DNA from: Pyricularia pennisetigena
Lineage: Eukaryota > Ascomycota > Sordariomycetes > Magnaporthales > Pyriculariaceae
Reading direction: 5' to 3'
Assembly (NCBI RefSeq): GCF_004337985.1
Contig: NW_021940931.1
Coordinates: 54,241 to 118,240, forward strand
DNA: 64,000 nt
Shown piece after piece: positions 40,301 through 50,751 of this stretch. How positions within the stretch are numbered: the stretch's first letter is position 1; the number at the start of each line of letters is the position of its first letter. Made by a program: the position numbers and the translations under genes. A model generated the notes under the pieces. The model saw only the letters and a list, made by a program, of their open reading frames with translations, searched no databases and was not told the origin of the DNA.

Positions 40301-42163
40301 ACGTGGTTCATCAGGACCCCGGACATATCAGGACCCCGGACATTTTTCAACCCAGTTTCATCCTTTATTTTCCACACGTGTTCTTTCCCCCAACAGTAAT
40401 GGAATCATCAAATTGCGAAGCGGGAATCATTCTTGCTCCACATGAGCTCCGACCCAGCAAAAAGAAAAGCATACGAAAGGTTGCATTAATATATAATGTT
40501 CCAAAATCGACACTACACGACAGAATAAACGGCATCGCTTCTTTGGCCAATCGTCGGCCAGGCAATCAAAAGCTAACGGAAAGGGAAGAGGAAGTAATTG
40601 TCCAGTATATATTGGACCTGGATTCCCGAGGGTTTCCAGCCCAGATCGCTGATGTGGCCGCAATGGCCGATCATCTTCTCGCTGCGCGGGACGCGCGACC
40701 GGTCGGCAAGCAATGGGCTTATCGCTTCGTACAACGACGCACAGAATTAAAAACGCGTTTTTCTCGCGCTTACGACTTTCAAAGGGCCTTTTGCGAAAAT
40801 CCTGACGCGTTAAACGCGTGGTTTCAATTGGTGGCCAATATGGGGGCCAAATATGGCATCCAAGACTGCGATATTTACAACTTCGACGAAACCGGCTTCA
40901 TGATGGGTCAGATTTGCTCTGGAATGGTTGTAACCGGGTCCGAAAGACGCGGGAAAAGCAAAAGAATACAGCCTGGCAATCGAGAATGGGCTACTGCAAT
41001 TGTTTGCATCAGTGGCGACGGCTACGATGTGCCCCCCCATATCTCATCGTCAAAGGTGTTTACCATTTGGCCAATTGGTATACAGAAGGCGGTCTCCCAA
41101 TATCCTGGCGCATTAAACCTACCCCCAATGGATGGACCGATAACGAAACAGGCCTCGATTGGGTTCGGCATTTCGACAACCATACAAAATCGCGGACAAA
41201 AGGCGTATATCGGATGTTAGTGCTCGATAGGCACGGCAGTCATCAGTCCCCTGAATTCGAGGGCTATTGCAAAAATCACAATATTATTCCACTTTGCCTG
41301 CCTGCTCATTCATCTCATTTAATCCAGCCACTTAATGTCGGAATGTTCAGCGTCCTTAAGCGGGCGTACGGTCAAGAAATTAACGACTTCATCCGGGCCC
41401 ACATTACCAGCATTAGCAAAGTCGAGTTCTTTTTGGCTTTTGCAGCGGCTTACAAAAAGTCAATGACAAAAGAAAATATGGCCGGGGGCTTTCGAGGGGC
41501 GGGAATTATCCCCCATGGCCCGGAAATGGTCATATCTAAGCTGGATGTTAAGCTACGAACGCCGTCACCTAAAGAGCTTGATTTTTCCAGCACCGACACC
41601 TGGGTCTCTCAAACACCGCACAACCAGACAGAAGCCGTTAATCAATCCACCCTTGTTAAAAGTCGAATCAGCTGTCATCAGGGAAGCTCGCCAACGCCTA
41701 TTTTTAATGCTGTAAAGCAGCTAGCAAAAGGGTTGGAGTCAATTGCTCATCGAACCACACTTTTGGAAGCAGAGAACCGCAGCCTTCGGAAGGCCAACGA
41801 AGCGCTTAGCAAGCGGCGCAGGGCTAAAAAAACACGTATCCGCGAAGGAGGGTCATTTACCATACAAGAGGGTCAAAATTTGCTACAATTAAATGGTGCC
41901 GATGGTTTAATATACGAAAAGAAAGATGAAAATTGGGAGGGGAGTAGTGCGCAGCCGGCGACTAAACGACGTTGCGGCAACTGCGGTAAACCCGGACATA
42001 ATGCACGCACCTGTCAGGAGGATGCAGAAATGTCTGATGTACATATATCCGATTGCATTGAGGTAAATTGAACAACGCTGGCGTTGCAATTGAAATTGGA
42101 AGTAGTATTGTGTGGGAAAAGTGTCCGGGGTCCTGATATGTCCGGGGTCCTGATGAACCACGT
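40301..42163 (+). mobile_element. Fot1-like family B element E6
   Basis: 1863 bp, TA at 40299-40300 and 42164-42165, TIRs with two TCAGGACCCCGGACA boxes. Same subfamily as fragment E2. Confidence 0.92.
40399..42071 (+). pseudogene. Family B transposase E6, frameshift in a C run
   Basis: 1673 nt, i.e. two bases more than the open length of 1671: GATGTG is followed by seven Cs at about 41030-41037 where E7 has five, shifting the frame after GYDVP. The rest is readable in the other frame to IEVN. The second catalytic motif reads LVLDRHGSH (G to R) and the third QPLNVG (D to N), so the catalytic triad is also damaged. Knuckle CGNCGKPGHNARTC is kept. Confidence 0.88.
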
Positions 42164-42263
42164 TATTTCTTTTGCTTCTTTAAAACCCGAAATTCTCGTA
42201 AATAGTGCATAATGTGCTAAAGTGCTCCAAAATATTTTTGGCGGTGATAAAAAACATACCGTT

Positions 42264-42472
42264 TGTGAGGATCAGGCCCCCAGACCTGCCCTCAGAATCA
42301 CGACTCGGCTCCACGCCGAGCCAGGGATCGGACAAAGGGTCCACTAACTCCGGATTTAAGCGCGTCTCTCCAGCGCGTCGTTGATTGTAATTTCTCTCTT
42401 CTCTTCAGTTTAGAATTTTCGTTAATAGCGCCTAATACACTGAGGTTCTCCAATGTATGCCTGGCCGTGACA
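42264..42472 (-). repeat. Repeat R2 copy, minus orientation
   Basis: 209 bp with the ends TGTGAGGATCAGG and GGCCGTGACA on the plus strand, about 100 bp after E6. Same length as the unit at 28889-29097. Confidence 0.72.
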
Positions 42473-42610
42473 TAATTCTAAACTCACTATGATTTGCTGG
42501 TGAAGCAATTAAAATATATCGTTCAATCCCTTCATTCAATCATTCACTACGTCGGCTGTGCGCGACGGTAAACTAGGCCACAGAAACAGAGGACACCATT
42601 CGCGAAATCA

Positions 42611-43305
42611 ATGTCGCCGCGTAAGAATTACGGCCCACCGATTCGCCAATCCCAACGCGTGACAAACGCAAACTCAGCAAAGCCAGATAATTTGGCTTCA
42701 GGCACTGCTACTCCCAACACCGAAGGTTCGGATCAAAACGGAGAGATTACAGTTGCCCCAGTGAGCCCAGAGCCAGTAGAGCCCGCTCCTACCAGCGCCA
42801 ACACAGAGCCTGAAGAGCCCTTTGAGCCCCAATCCGACACAGAGCAAGATCAGCCAGTCGACAGCATCGAAGTTGACGGATCGTACGAGTACGAGTCAGT
42901 TTCTGAGCACCCAGGAGAGGCGCGAAGCCCTCCCCACCAACCTTCTGCCAAGACGTCAGACGGCAGGAACGAAATTCCGAAATCTCCAAGCAGAGCGCCC
43001 TCGCCTGCCGCCCAAATGAGAAGCGAAATGGCGCGGCAGCTGAGACGGCCGCGGCGTGGAGACTTGGACCGCGCCTGGAGCCGGACCAAAAATGAGGTTC
43101 AGGCTCTTGCCATATGTACAACCACTCAGACGCCAGCTTTGATGCTGCTGCTTCCGAGATACGACAGCTATGGACAATGCAAGAGGAGCAGCGCTTCTTG
43201 CCTCGACCTGTCGCCTGCCTCGCCCTCGTCGAGAAAATTGAGCTGGTCGAGGAGCACGCAGGGATTACATACGTGCGCAAGAACGGGCAGTTAATTGATG
43301 ATTAG
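42611..43305 (+). pseudogene. Acidic hypothetical protein, probable frameshift
   Basis: The first frame starts MSPRKNYGPPIRQSQRV and encodes a disordered Pro/Glu/Ser-rich region, then RRPRRGDLDRAWSRTKNEVQAL. From 43114 the adjacent frame (YNHSDASFDAAASEIRQLWTMQEEQRFLPR..VRKNGQLIDD) looks like the natural continuation, while the first frame turns to low-quality sequence. A one-base loss near 43112 would explain this. No family is recognised; gag-like proteins have similar composition. Confidence 0.4.
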
Positions 43306-43607
43306 CAAGCAACGACAACCTAATGTCAATTGATGGCGAAGGCTACATCGAGTTACCTTGCTTCCCAATCCTAGTTCCTGGTTCTAAGCGCTCAGTTGTC
43401 ATCTTATAATATATGCAATACCAATCACTTTGGTACAGTTGACCAACCTACAAAATCCAGTTTCACGTAAAAAAATTAACTTTTGCGGCCCCCTGGAGGA
43501 CGTTTCTACAGCAAAGGCTTGAAGGAGAAGTGGTACCCTACCATCACTTGATCTGTAAGTAAGGCGGAATCTTGAGAACACATGCGAAAATGTATCATTT
43601 TCATCTA

Positions 43608-45467
43608 ACGTGGATGTACATTACCCCGCGCAGGACAATAGCCCGCGCATTTTTTCTCAACCACACCAACGCCAACTTGACCACATATTATTTCCACAAC
43701 ACAAAATGCCAGCTAATACAAAAGAGTCCCAAATACTTTTGGTTATTGAAGCTGTTCAATCGTCGAATAAATTAGGCCGAAGAGCCGCTGCTAAAACGTA
43801 CAATGTGCCCGAATCGACACTCCGCGATAGAATGAAAGGCGTTACTGCTTTCGCCAATTGTCGCTCCGGACGCTCAAAATTGACGGAAAGCGAAGAGGAA
43901 GTGATTGTCCAATATATATTGGACTTAGATTCCCGAGGGTTTCCGCCTCAGATTGCCGATGTGGCCGCAATGGCCGACCATTTGCTCGCAACGCGGAACG
44001 CGCAACCAGTTGGGACGCGATGGGCAAATCGCTTCATCCAACGACGCACAGAATTAAAGACGCGTTTTTCTCGCGCCTACGACTTTCAAAGGGCCCTTTG
44101 CGAAGATCCTGACGCGTTAAGCGCTTGGTTTCGATTGGTGGCCAATATAAGGGCTAAATACGGCATCCAAGACTGCGACATTTACAACTTCGACGAAACC
44201 GGCTTTATGATGGGTCAAATTTGCGCTGGAATGGTTGTAACTGGGTCCCAAAGACGCGGAAGAAGGAAAAGAATACAGCCTGGCAATCGAGAATGGGCGA
44301 CCGCAATTTGCTGCATTAGTGGCGACGGCTACGATGTGCCCCCATTTCTCATCGTTAAAGGCGTCTACCATCTCGCGAATTGGTATACAAATGGCGGTCT
44401 TCCAGCATCCTGGAGTATAAAAACTAGCCAAAATGGATGGACAAACAACGAAATAGGTTTGGAATGGATTCAACATTTCGATAATCATACAAAATCGCGG
44501 ACAAAAGGCGCATATCGGATGCTGGTGCTCGATGGGCATAGCAGCCACCAGTCGCCGGAATTTGAGGGCTATTGCAAAGATCACAACATTATTCCGATTT
44601 GCCTACCTGCTCATTCATCTCACCTAACTCAGCCACTTGACGTCGGAATGTTTAGCGTCCTTAAACGGGCGTACGGTCAAGAAATCAACGACTTTATCCG
44701 GGCCCATATTAACAGTATCAGCAAAGTTGAGTTCTTTTTGGGGTTTGTAGCCGCGTATAAAAGCTCTATGACAAAAGAAAATATGGCTGGGGGTTTCCGA
44801 GGAGCTGGGCTTATCCCTCATAACCCGGAAGCTGTTATTTCTAAATTGGATGTCAAGCTGCGGACGCCGTCACCTAAAGAGCCTTTTTTTCCCACCACCG
44901 AGATTTGGGTTTCTCAAACACCTCACAACCCAGCAGAGGCTATTTGTCAATCAACGCTTGTAAAAACTCGAATCAGCCGTCATCAAAGTAGTTTTCCGAC
45001 TCCGATTTTTGAAGCAGTCAAATCGCTGGCTAAAGGTATGGACAGAATGGCGCATAAAGTCACACTTATCGAAGCTGAGCTCCGCAGCCTTCGGGAGGCC
45101 AACGAAGCGCTTAGCAAGCGACGGAGGGCCAAAAAAACACGAATCCGCCGAGAAGGGTCAGCAATAGTTGGAGAGATTCAAGCTTTAATAAAACAAAAGA
45201 ACGTTGATGGACAAGTACAGCAGGAAGAACGTGAAAATAGGGGTCGCAATAATGGAATGCCAGCGGCCGTTCGGCGTTGCGGCAATTGTGGCAAATCTGG
45301 TCACAACGCGAGGACTTGCCAGGAAGACGGAGAAATGTCTGATGTATATAGTTCCGATTGCATTGAGGTGAATTGAACAATGCTGACATTGTATTTGAAG
45401 TTGAGAGTTGGGTTGACCGGAAAAGTGCGCGGGCTATTGTCCTGCGCGGGGTAATGTACATCCACGT
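43608..45467 (+). mobile_element. Fot1-like family B element E7, with intact transposase
   Basis: 1860 bp, TA at 43606-43607 and 45468-45469. TIR outer end ACGTGGATGTACA, boxes of type TTACCCCGCGCA and AATAGCCCGCGCA. It is inserted at a TA inside E8, whose right part continues at 45468; the left part of E8 is missing from the other side. Confidence 0.93.
43706..45376 (+). CDS. Fot1/pogo-type DDE transposase with C-terminal zinc knuckle, family B, intact
   Basis: 556 residues. The start is MPANTKESQ at 43706, the position matching all other family B copies; the frame is open upstream into the TIR. HTH at about 10-50 (VPESTLRDRMKG), CENP-B-like domain to about 140 (RWANRFIQRRTELKTRFSRA), DDD triad D163 (NFDETGF), D276 (LVLDGHSSH), D312 (QPLDVG), i.e. 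DD35D. Then a predicted coiled coil (LIEAELRSLREANEALSKRRR) and a CX2CX4HX4C knuckle at about 525-540 (CGNCGKSGHNARTC), ending in acidic MSDVYSSDCIEVN. The only uninterrupted family B transposase here, so it could mobilise elements whose boxes it recognises. Family A lacks the knuckle. Confidence 0.92.
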   Translation: MPANTKESQILLVIEAVQSSNKLGRRAAAKTYNVPESTLRDRMKGVTAFANCRSGRSKLTESEEEVIVQYILDLDSRGFPPQIADVAAMADHLLATRNAQPVGTRWANRFIQRRTELKTRFSRAYDFQRALCEDPDALSAWFRLVANIRAKYGIQDCDIYNFDETGFMMGQICAGMVVTGSQRRGRRKRIQPGNREWATAICCISGDGYDVPPFLIVKGVYHLANWYTNGGLPASWSIKTSQNGWTNNEIGLEWIQHFDNHTKSRTKGAYRMLVLDGHSSHQSPEFEGYCKDHNIIPICLPAHSSHLTQPLDVGMFSVLKRAYGQEINDFIRAHINSISKVEFFLGFVAAYKSSMTKENMAGGFRGAGLIPHNPEAVISKLDVKLRTPSPKEPFFPTTEIWVSQTPHNPAEAICQSTLVKTRISRHQSSFPTPIFEAVKSLAKGMDRMAHKVTLIEAELRSLREANEALSKRRRAKKTRIRREGSAIVGEIQALIKQKNVDGQVQQEERENRGRNNGMPAAVRRCGNCGKSGHNARTCQEDGEMSDVYSSDCIEVN

Positions 45468-46135
45468 TAACAGCATTAGTAAGGTCGAATTCTTTTTTGG
45501 CTTTTGTAGCGGCGTACAAAGTTTCTATAACAAAAGAAAACATGGCTGGGGGTTTTAGGGGAGCTGGACTTATCCCCCATAACCCGGAAGCCGTAATTTC
45601 CAAACTGGATATCAAAATACGGACGCCTTCACCCAAAGAGCCTACTTTTCCCACCACCGAATCTTGGGTCTCTCAGACGCCGCACAACCCGACAGAAGTT
45701 ATTTGTCAATCAACGCTTGTTAAAACTCGAATTGGCCGTCACCAAAATAGCTCTCCTTCACCGATTTTTGAGGCAGTGAAGCAATTGGCGAAAGGATTAG
45801 AATGAATTGCTCATCGGACCACGCTTCTTGAAGCAGAGAATCGCAGCCTTCGGAAGGCCAATGAGGCGCTCAGCAAACGACGAAGGGCCAAAAAGACACG
45901 TATCCGTAAAGGAGGGCCATGCACCGTACATGAGGTTCAAGTTTCGTTGCAATTAACAAGCGCAAATAATCCAATAATGGATGACGAAGGTGAAAATGGG
46001 GAGGGAAATAATGCGCGATTGGCGACTAACCGGCGCTGTGGCAATTGTGGCAGTATAGGATATAATGCACGCACCTGTCAGGAAGATGGAGAAATGTCTG
46101 ATGTACATATTTCCGACTGCATTGAGGTAAAATAA
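45468..46135 (+). pseudogene. Family B transposase E8, C-terminal fragment
   Basis: Starts within the INSISKVEFF region. An in-frame TGA follows AKGLE at about 45803 (a transversion relative to E3), and the knuckle histidine is changed to tyrosine (CGNCGSIGYNARTC, CAT to TAT). Non-functional. Confidence 0.8.
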
Positions 46136-46227
46136 GCAATGCAGACGTCGCAATTGGAGTTAGGAATGGTGTGGTATAGGAAAAGTGGCCAGGGTACTGT
46201 CCTGGCCAGGGTACTGTACATCCACGT
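45468..46227 (+). mobile_element. Fot1-like family B element E8, 3' fragment
   Basis: Begins inside the transposase at the E7 insertion point and ends with a TIR of box type GTACCCTGGCCA (TA 46228-46229). The 5' two thirds are absent. Confidence 0.88.
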
Positions 46228-46229
46228 TA

Positions 46230-46587
46230 GGGAAAATAATTAACCTGAATTAAGCCCCTAATTAAACCCTAAATGCTGCATGTGTCAGAAGCAATTCAGC
46301 CGTGGTGTGCGAGCCAGGTATAGGCATGCTCAACGGCGAAGCTATCATGCCTTGTTGTCATACTAGCACCCAGCTAACTATTGGATCCTCAGTCGTTCGT
46401 ATCGCAAGTCATCAAGGGCCCCAAAAGACAACACACTCTGACTGGACTTTAGGTAGTTTTGCATGTTCGGGAAAAACCTATCGAACCATCTTAGCCCGAT
46501 GTCTGACTGACCCCGCGAGAAAACTAATCTCAAAACCTCCCACGTGGCCCCCATCTTTGGACATTATGGTGTCTACTATTTAATATG
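46230..46587. other. Spacer between E8 and LINE copy 2
   Basis: A 93-codon ORF is present but not recognised; nothing else seen. Confidence 0.4.
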
Positions 46588-46863
46588 TAGTAGTAGTAGT
46601 AGTAGTAGTATTAGTTAACGCCGGGCTCGGCCCGGCTTGTTAGCCGGCCGTTAGCAACCTCCCGAGGGGTATCTCGGCGCGCGTTCTATCTTCTTTATTT
46701 ACACAGGGGGAAAACAAGGAGGGCAGAGGCGGATCGTGCCTGACCGGGTTCGGGCCCGGTCCTGCTTAGGGGGATAGTTCACTGACGCGACCCCGTGCCT
46801 AAGGTGCACGGAGGGTTCGTCTGACGGCTTGTGCCGTGGAGTATGGGTGAAAAGGCAATAAGT

Positions 46864-49800
46864 CTATTCCTCGTCTGAGTTCGAGTCGCTTACGATCGGT
46901 GTCCCTAGGCGTAAAGTGCGTTCGTGACGCGCGGGGCGCTGGCGGGCCGCTCTGGGGCGGGCGCTGAAGTAGTTGGTGGCTATCGAAAACGCCTCAAAGC
47001 TTTTCGGTTGCCCGAAGCTTATCTGGAAGAATTTGCGGCGTTGGGCGCGGTTTGGCGGCCCGACCGGCCGGTCGTCATCAGGCCACGGCCAGTTTCTCCA
47101 CACCGCCCGCGAATAGCGGCAGTGCACCGGGTGCTCAGGGGAGGTCCGCTTCCAGCACCAGGCACACGAGGTGTTTGCATCCTGGTGGTTGAAACGGTCA
47201 TGGTAGGCTTTGAAATCGCCGTGGCCGGTCCTCATGGCCAAATAATGGCCCAGTAGGGGTCTTGGCAAACGCAGTTCCTCGGGCTCCTTTCTCGGTGTGT
47301 ATTGGAGTTTCCATTCCCTATATGCGGGGGACCGTTCACAGAGTTCTTTACGCCACCAGTCCTTTTCTGTATTCGAAAGAATGGCTCTGAGGACCGTGCC
47401 GGCACCGCTATACGTGGTTTGCTGAGCCCTCGGGTCTGGGTCCGGCGGTCCGGCGGAGCCGGCCTTGGCCAGCTCGTCAGCCCGGTCGTTTCCCGGGATT
47501 CCCTGGTGCCCAGGGCACCAGCGGACCCGAACCTCGGTGCCTTGTTTTCGAAGTAAATCGACAAGGTTATGGAATTCCAAAAAGGCCCATTGGGACGAAC
47601 GCGGCGCGTCGCCTCTAAGACCCCAAATAACCGAGGTGCTGTCCACACAAATCCAGATCCGGGCGCCTGGCTGGGCCCTGGCTGCCGCCTGTAGCCCTCT
47701 TAGGGCGCCAATCGCCTCGGCGTCGAAAACGTGGCTTTCCGGCGTAATAGATGCGGAGCCTGCAGCAAATTCCAGGCCCGCCCTAAAAACGGCCCATCCG
47801 TACCCTATTTGGACGCAGTTATTTTCGTGTTTTTCCGAACCATCCGTATATACCACGATATCGTCAGGTGATACCATGTCCAGCCATTCGATAAAGCGGC
47901 GCGCCGCTTCCTCTTTTGGGACTCCTCCGGTGGGGTCAGTGCGAGAATCCGGGGCATTGCGAGGTGCGCGCAACTCTAATCTCCGGATCCGCGGGAGGAG
48001 TTGTGCAGCCGTTTGCAGGGTCGTGGCCGGCTGGCCTGGGTTGCGGGCACGAGGTGTTTCACGCAGGCGGCTGACAAGGGGGTGCCCCTTGTCCGCGAGC
48101 CTCAGTCGGGCGCCGTATTTCAGGCGGGTGTGGGCCAGCGCGACGCGGGCCGAGGGTAGTCCTGCGTCCCTGAGGACAGTGGACGAGGGGGTGGTTTTAT
48201 ACGCCGGGAGGATTGCCCGTGCCGCTAAGACCAGCGGTTTGTTCAGTGCTTTGAGGAGTCCTCTTTGCTTGTGCGCTGGGTTGTACCATGCCTCGGCTGC
48301 GTAGGTGGCCGAGGAACCCACGCATGCCACCGCTGCCTTGCGAAGTGCAGCCGCAGGCGGTCCGTATCTTACTGCCCCAAAGCCTTTGAGGTGGGCAGCG
48401 ACCGCCATTGCTTTGGCAGCCCTTTCGGCCACGTGGCGGCGCCCGTCCAGCCGCCGGCTGAACCAAAAACCAAGCCAACGCATGCCCGGGTACCGCTCGG
48501 CCCCGGAGGCGCTTTGTCCGCGTCGGCCGCCCGGCAGTTGGACCGGGGTAACCGTTCTACCATTAATCCGGATTTCCGGGTTGCGACCGTGTCTTTTCTT
48601 AGTGATGTGAATCACCTCTGTCTTTTCCGCTGCGAAATGGATCTTCTCTTCCGCCGCAATTTCGTGCATATCCCGGAGTTTATTTTCCAGCCAACGTACG
48701 TTCTCCTCCAACGAGCGTGACGATTTCCATGTGAGCACGTCGTCTGCGTATGCCAATCGCCACTCCGCACCGTTTTTAACGAGGTACGCCAAATACAGCA
48801 TATATAGGATCGGGGAAAGGGGAGACCCTTGCGGGGTGCCGCACCCAAGCCGCCTAAAGCCCGTGGTCGTACCCTCCAGCCGGACTCGGGCCTGGCGGCC
48901 GTTTAAGAAGTTAATCACGAACCTGAGGAGCATTTTACTGAACCCGAGGCTCCGCATTTTCCGTATTAATCGCCCATGGAGGAGGGCGTCGAAGGCGCCT
49001 TGGACGTCGCATGCGACAAGGGTAACTTCCTCCCCGCGAGCTAAAGCCTGCTCGATATCGTGGGCGAGGGCACAAACCAGATCCGTCGCCGATCGCTTGG
49101 GTAGGGCACCGCCGTGGGTGCAGCTAAGGAGCCCGTTGCCGTGTATGGCCCACGCTATCCGGCGTGCAACGAGCCTTTCGAGGCCTTTTCCGATACAGGA
49201 GAGGAGGGCTATAGGCCGCCAAGATCGAACGTTGCTCCGGTCTTTTTTCCCCGTTTTCGGTAGCATCGCGACTTCGGCCTTCTTCCAAGGCGCTGGGAAA
49301 TGCCCGAGTTCCAGGCAACGTTGGTAGAGCCTGCGCACCGGCTCGGCCAACGAAGCCCATCCGGCTTTTAGTAGCCGGACGGTAATTCCGTCGATGCCCG
49401 GGGACGTGCTCGTGACCCCAATGCAGGAGCGCTCCGCCTCTTCCGCACTAATCTGGGTGTCCCAAGGGATTTTAGCCTCGTCCGGCGACCAGGCCTCCAA
49501 AGGGTCTCCCTGCAGGTCATCCTCCGCCGAAAATCGGCCAAGCACCTCCCGTTGCAGTGCCTCCGCTTTTGCTAAGGGCTCGCTCACTTGCTCGCCGTTA
49601 ATAACCAGCGGCGGGGACCGGAGGCGTGGTCCGGCTCCCAGCCAGCCCACCATGTTCCACAAATCCTTATCGTCGCGCAATTGGTCAATCCGGTGCCTCC
49701 AATACTCCCGCTTCGCGGCCCGCACCCCTTTCGTGTAAGCTTTCTCCTCGGCAGAGGCGTCTGTCCTATTTACAGCGCTCCGTTTAACCCGCTGAAATTC

Positions 49801-50751
49801 GGTCCAGAGCCGTTGGCAGTTTTCGGTCCACCAAGGAGCCGATCTGCCCCTTTTTCCCGCCGGCGTGCCCACGACCCACGTTACTTGCTCCCATAAAGTT
49901 GTAAATTCAGCTACCCACGCGTCCAATGCGTAACCATCGGCCGCGGATCCCGGGTCCGGCATATCTTGCATGCCAAAAGCAAGTAGCTCCGCGAACTTTG
50001 GTAGCCGGTCGTCCCTAACCGAAACGTTGACCGCCTCCGGGCGGGGGGCGCCGCGCGTCCGCAGCGTGGTATAAAGGGATTCGTGGTCGGAGCCTGTGTA
50101 AAGACTGCTGTCAACCACAGTTATTGTGCTGGGGAGGTTGGAAAAGACCATATCCAGTAAACCCCCGTCGCGGTGGGTGGGCACGCCGATATTTCCTGTA
50201 AAACTCATCCCCTGGGCTTGCGCCCATGCCGTCAGTTGATCCCCTCCGCGTGCGTTTGCGCGGCCCGGCTGGTATGCAGCAGCCGCTACGTTAAAATCGC
50301 CGCCTAGCACCGTGGGTCCATTTGGCACGGTATTGCATACCATTTCCAGCGCGGCCTCAGTGCCCGGAGCCCTATATACGTTAACAAACAATATTCCGTT
50401 AATTTCGAGCCAGAGTATGTCCCGCGTATTTTGGCCCTGCGGCAAGCGTCGTTGTACGGCCCTTAGGGCGGCCCCCTTTTTGACGTAGGTGAGCACCCGG
50501 GGCCGGAACCCAGTTATGGCTTCGTAAATATTGGCGTACCATTTGTCCATTGGCGCAAAAACATCATAACCCGGGTGCGTTTATGTAATTGTATTTAGCC
50601 CGCACCATGGCTCTTAAACGTTAACCAGGTCCATTTTTCTTTGGTGGCACAACTCCAATAAGCTCAGATGCACACCCATTTTTTTACTTACGTTGGCCCA
50701 AATTACGTCGAGGCATTCCCGCTGCATATTGCCGAGCGAATATTTCGTTAT
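46864..50751 (-). pseudogene. LINE ORF2, copy 2, N-terminus inactivated
   Basis: Residues from MDKWYANIYEAITG (50550) onward are open for 1228 codons and nearly identical to copy 1, with intact YADD and RNase H motifs. Upstream, the native ATG has become ATA and two CAA codons have become TAA (in VQEPW and TQTHP), removing the first endonuclease motif. All three are C-to-T or G-to-A changes. Translation could only start internally, without a full endonuclease. Confidence 0.9.
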
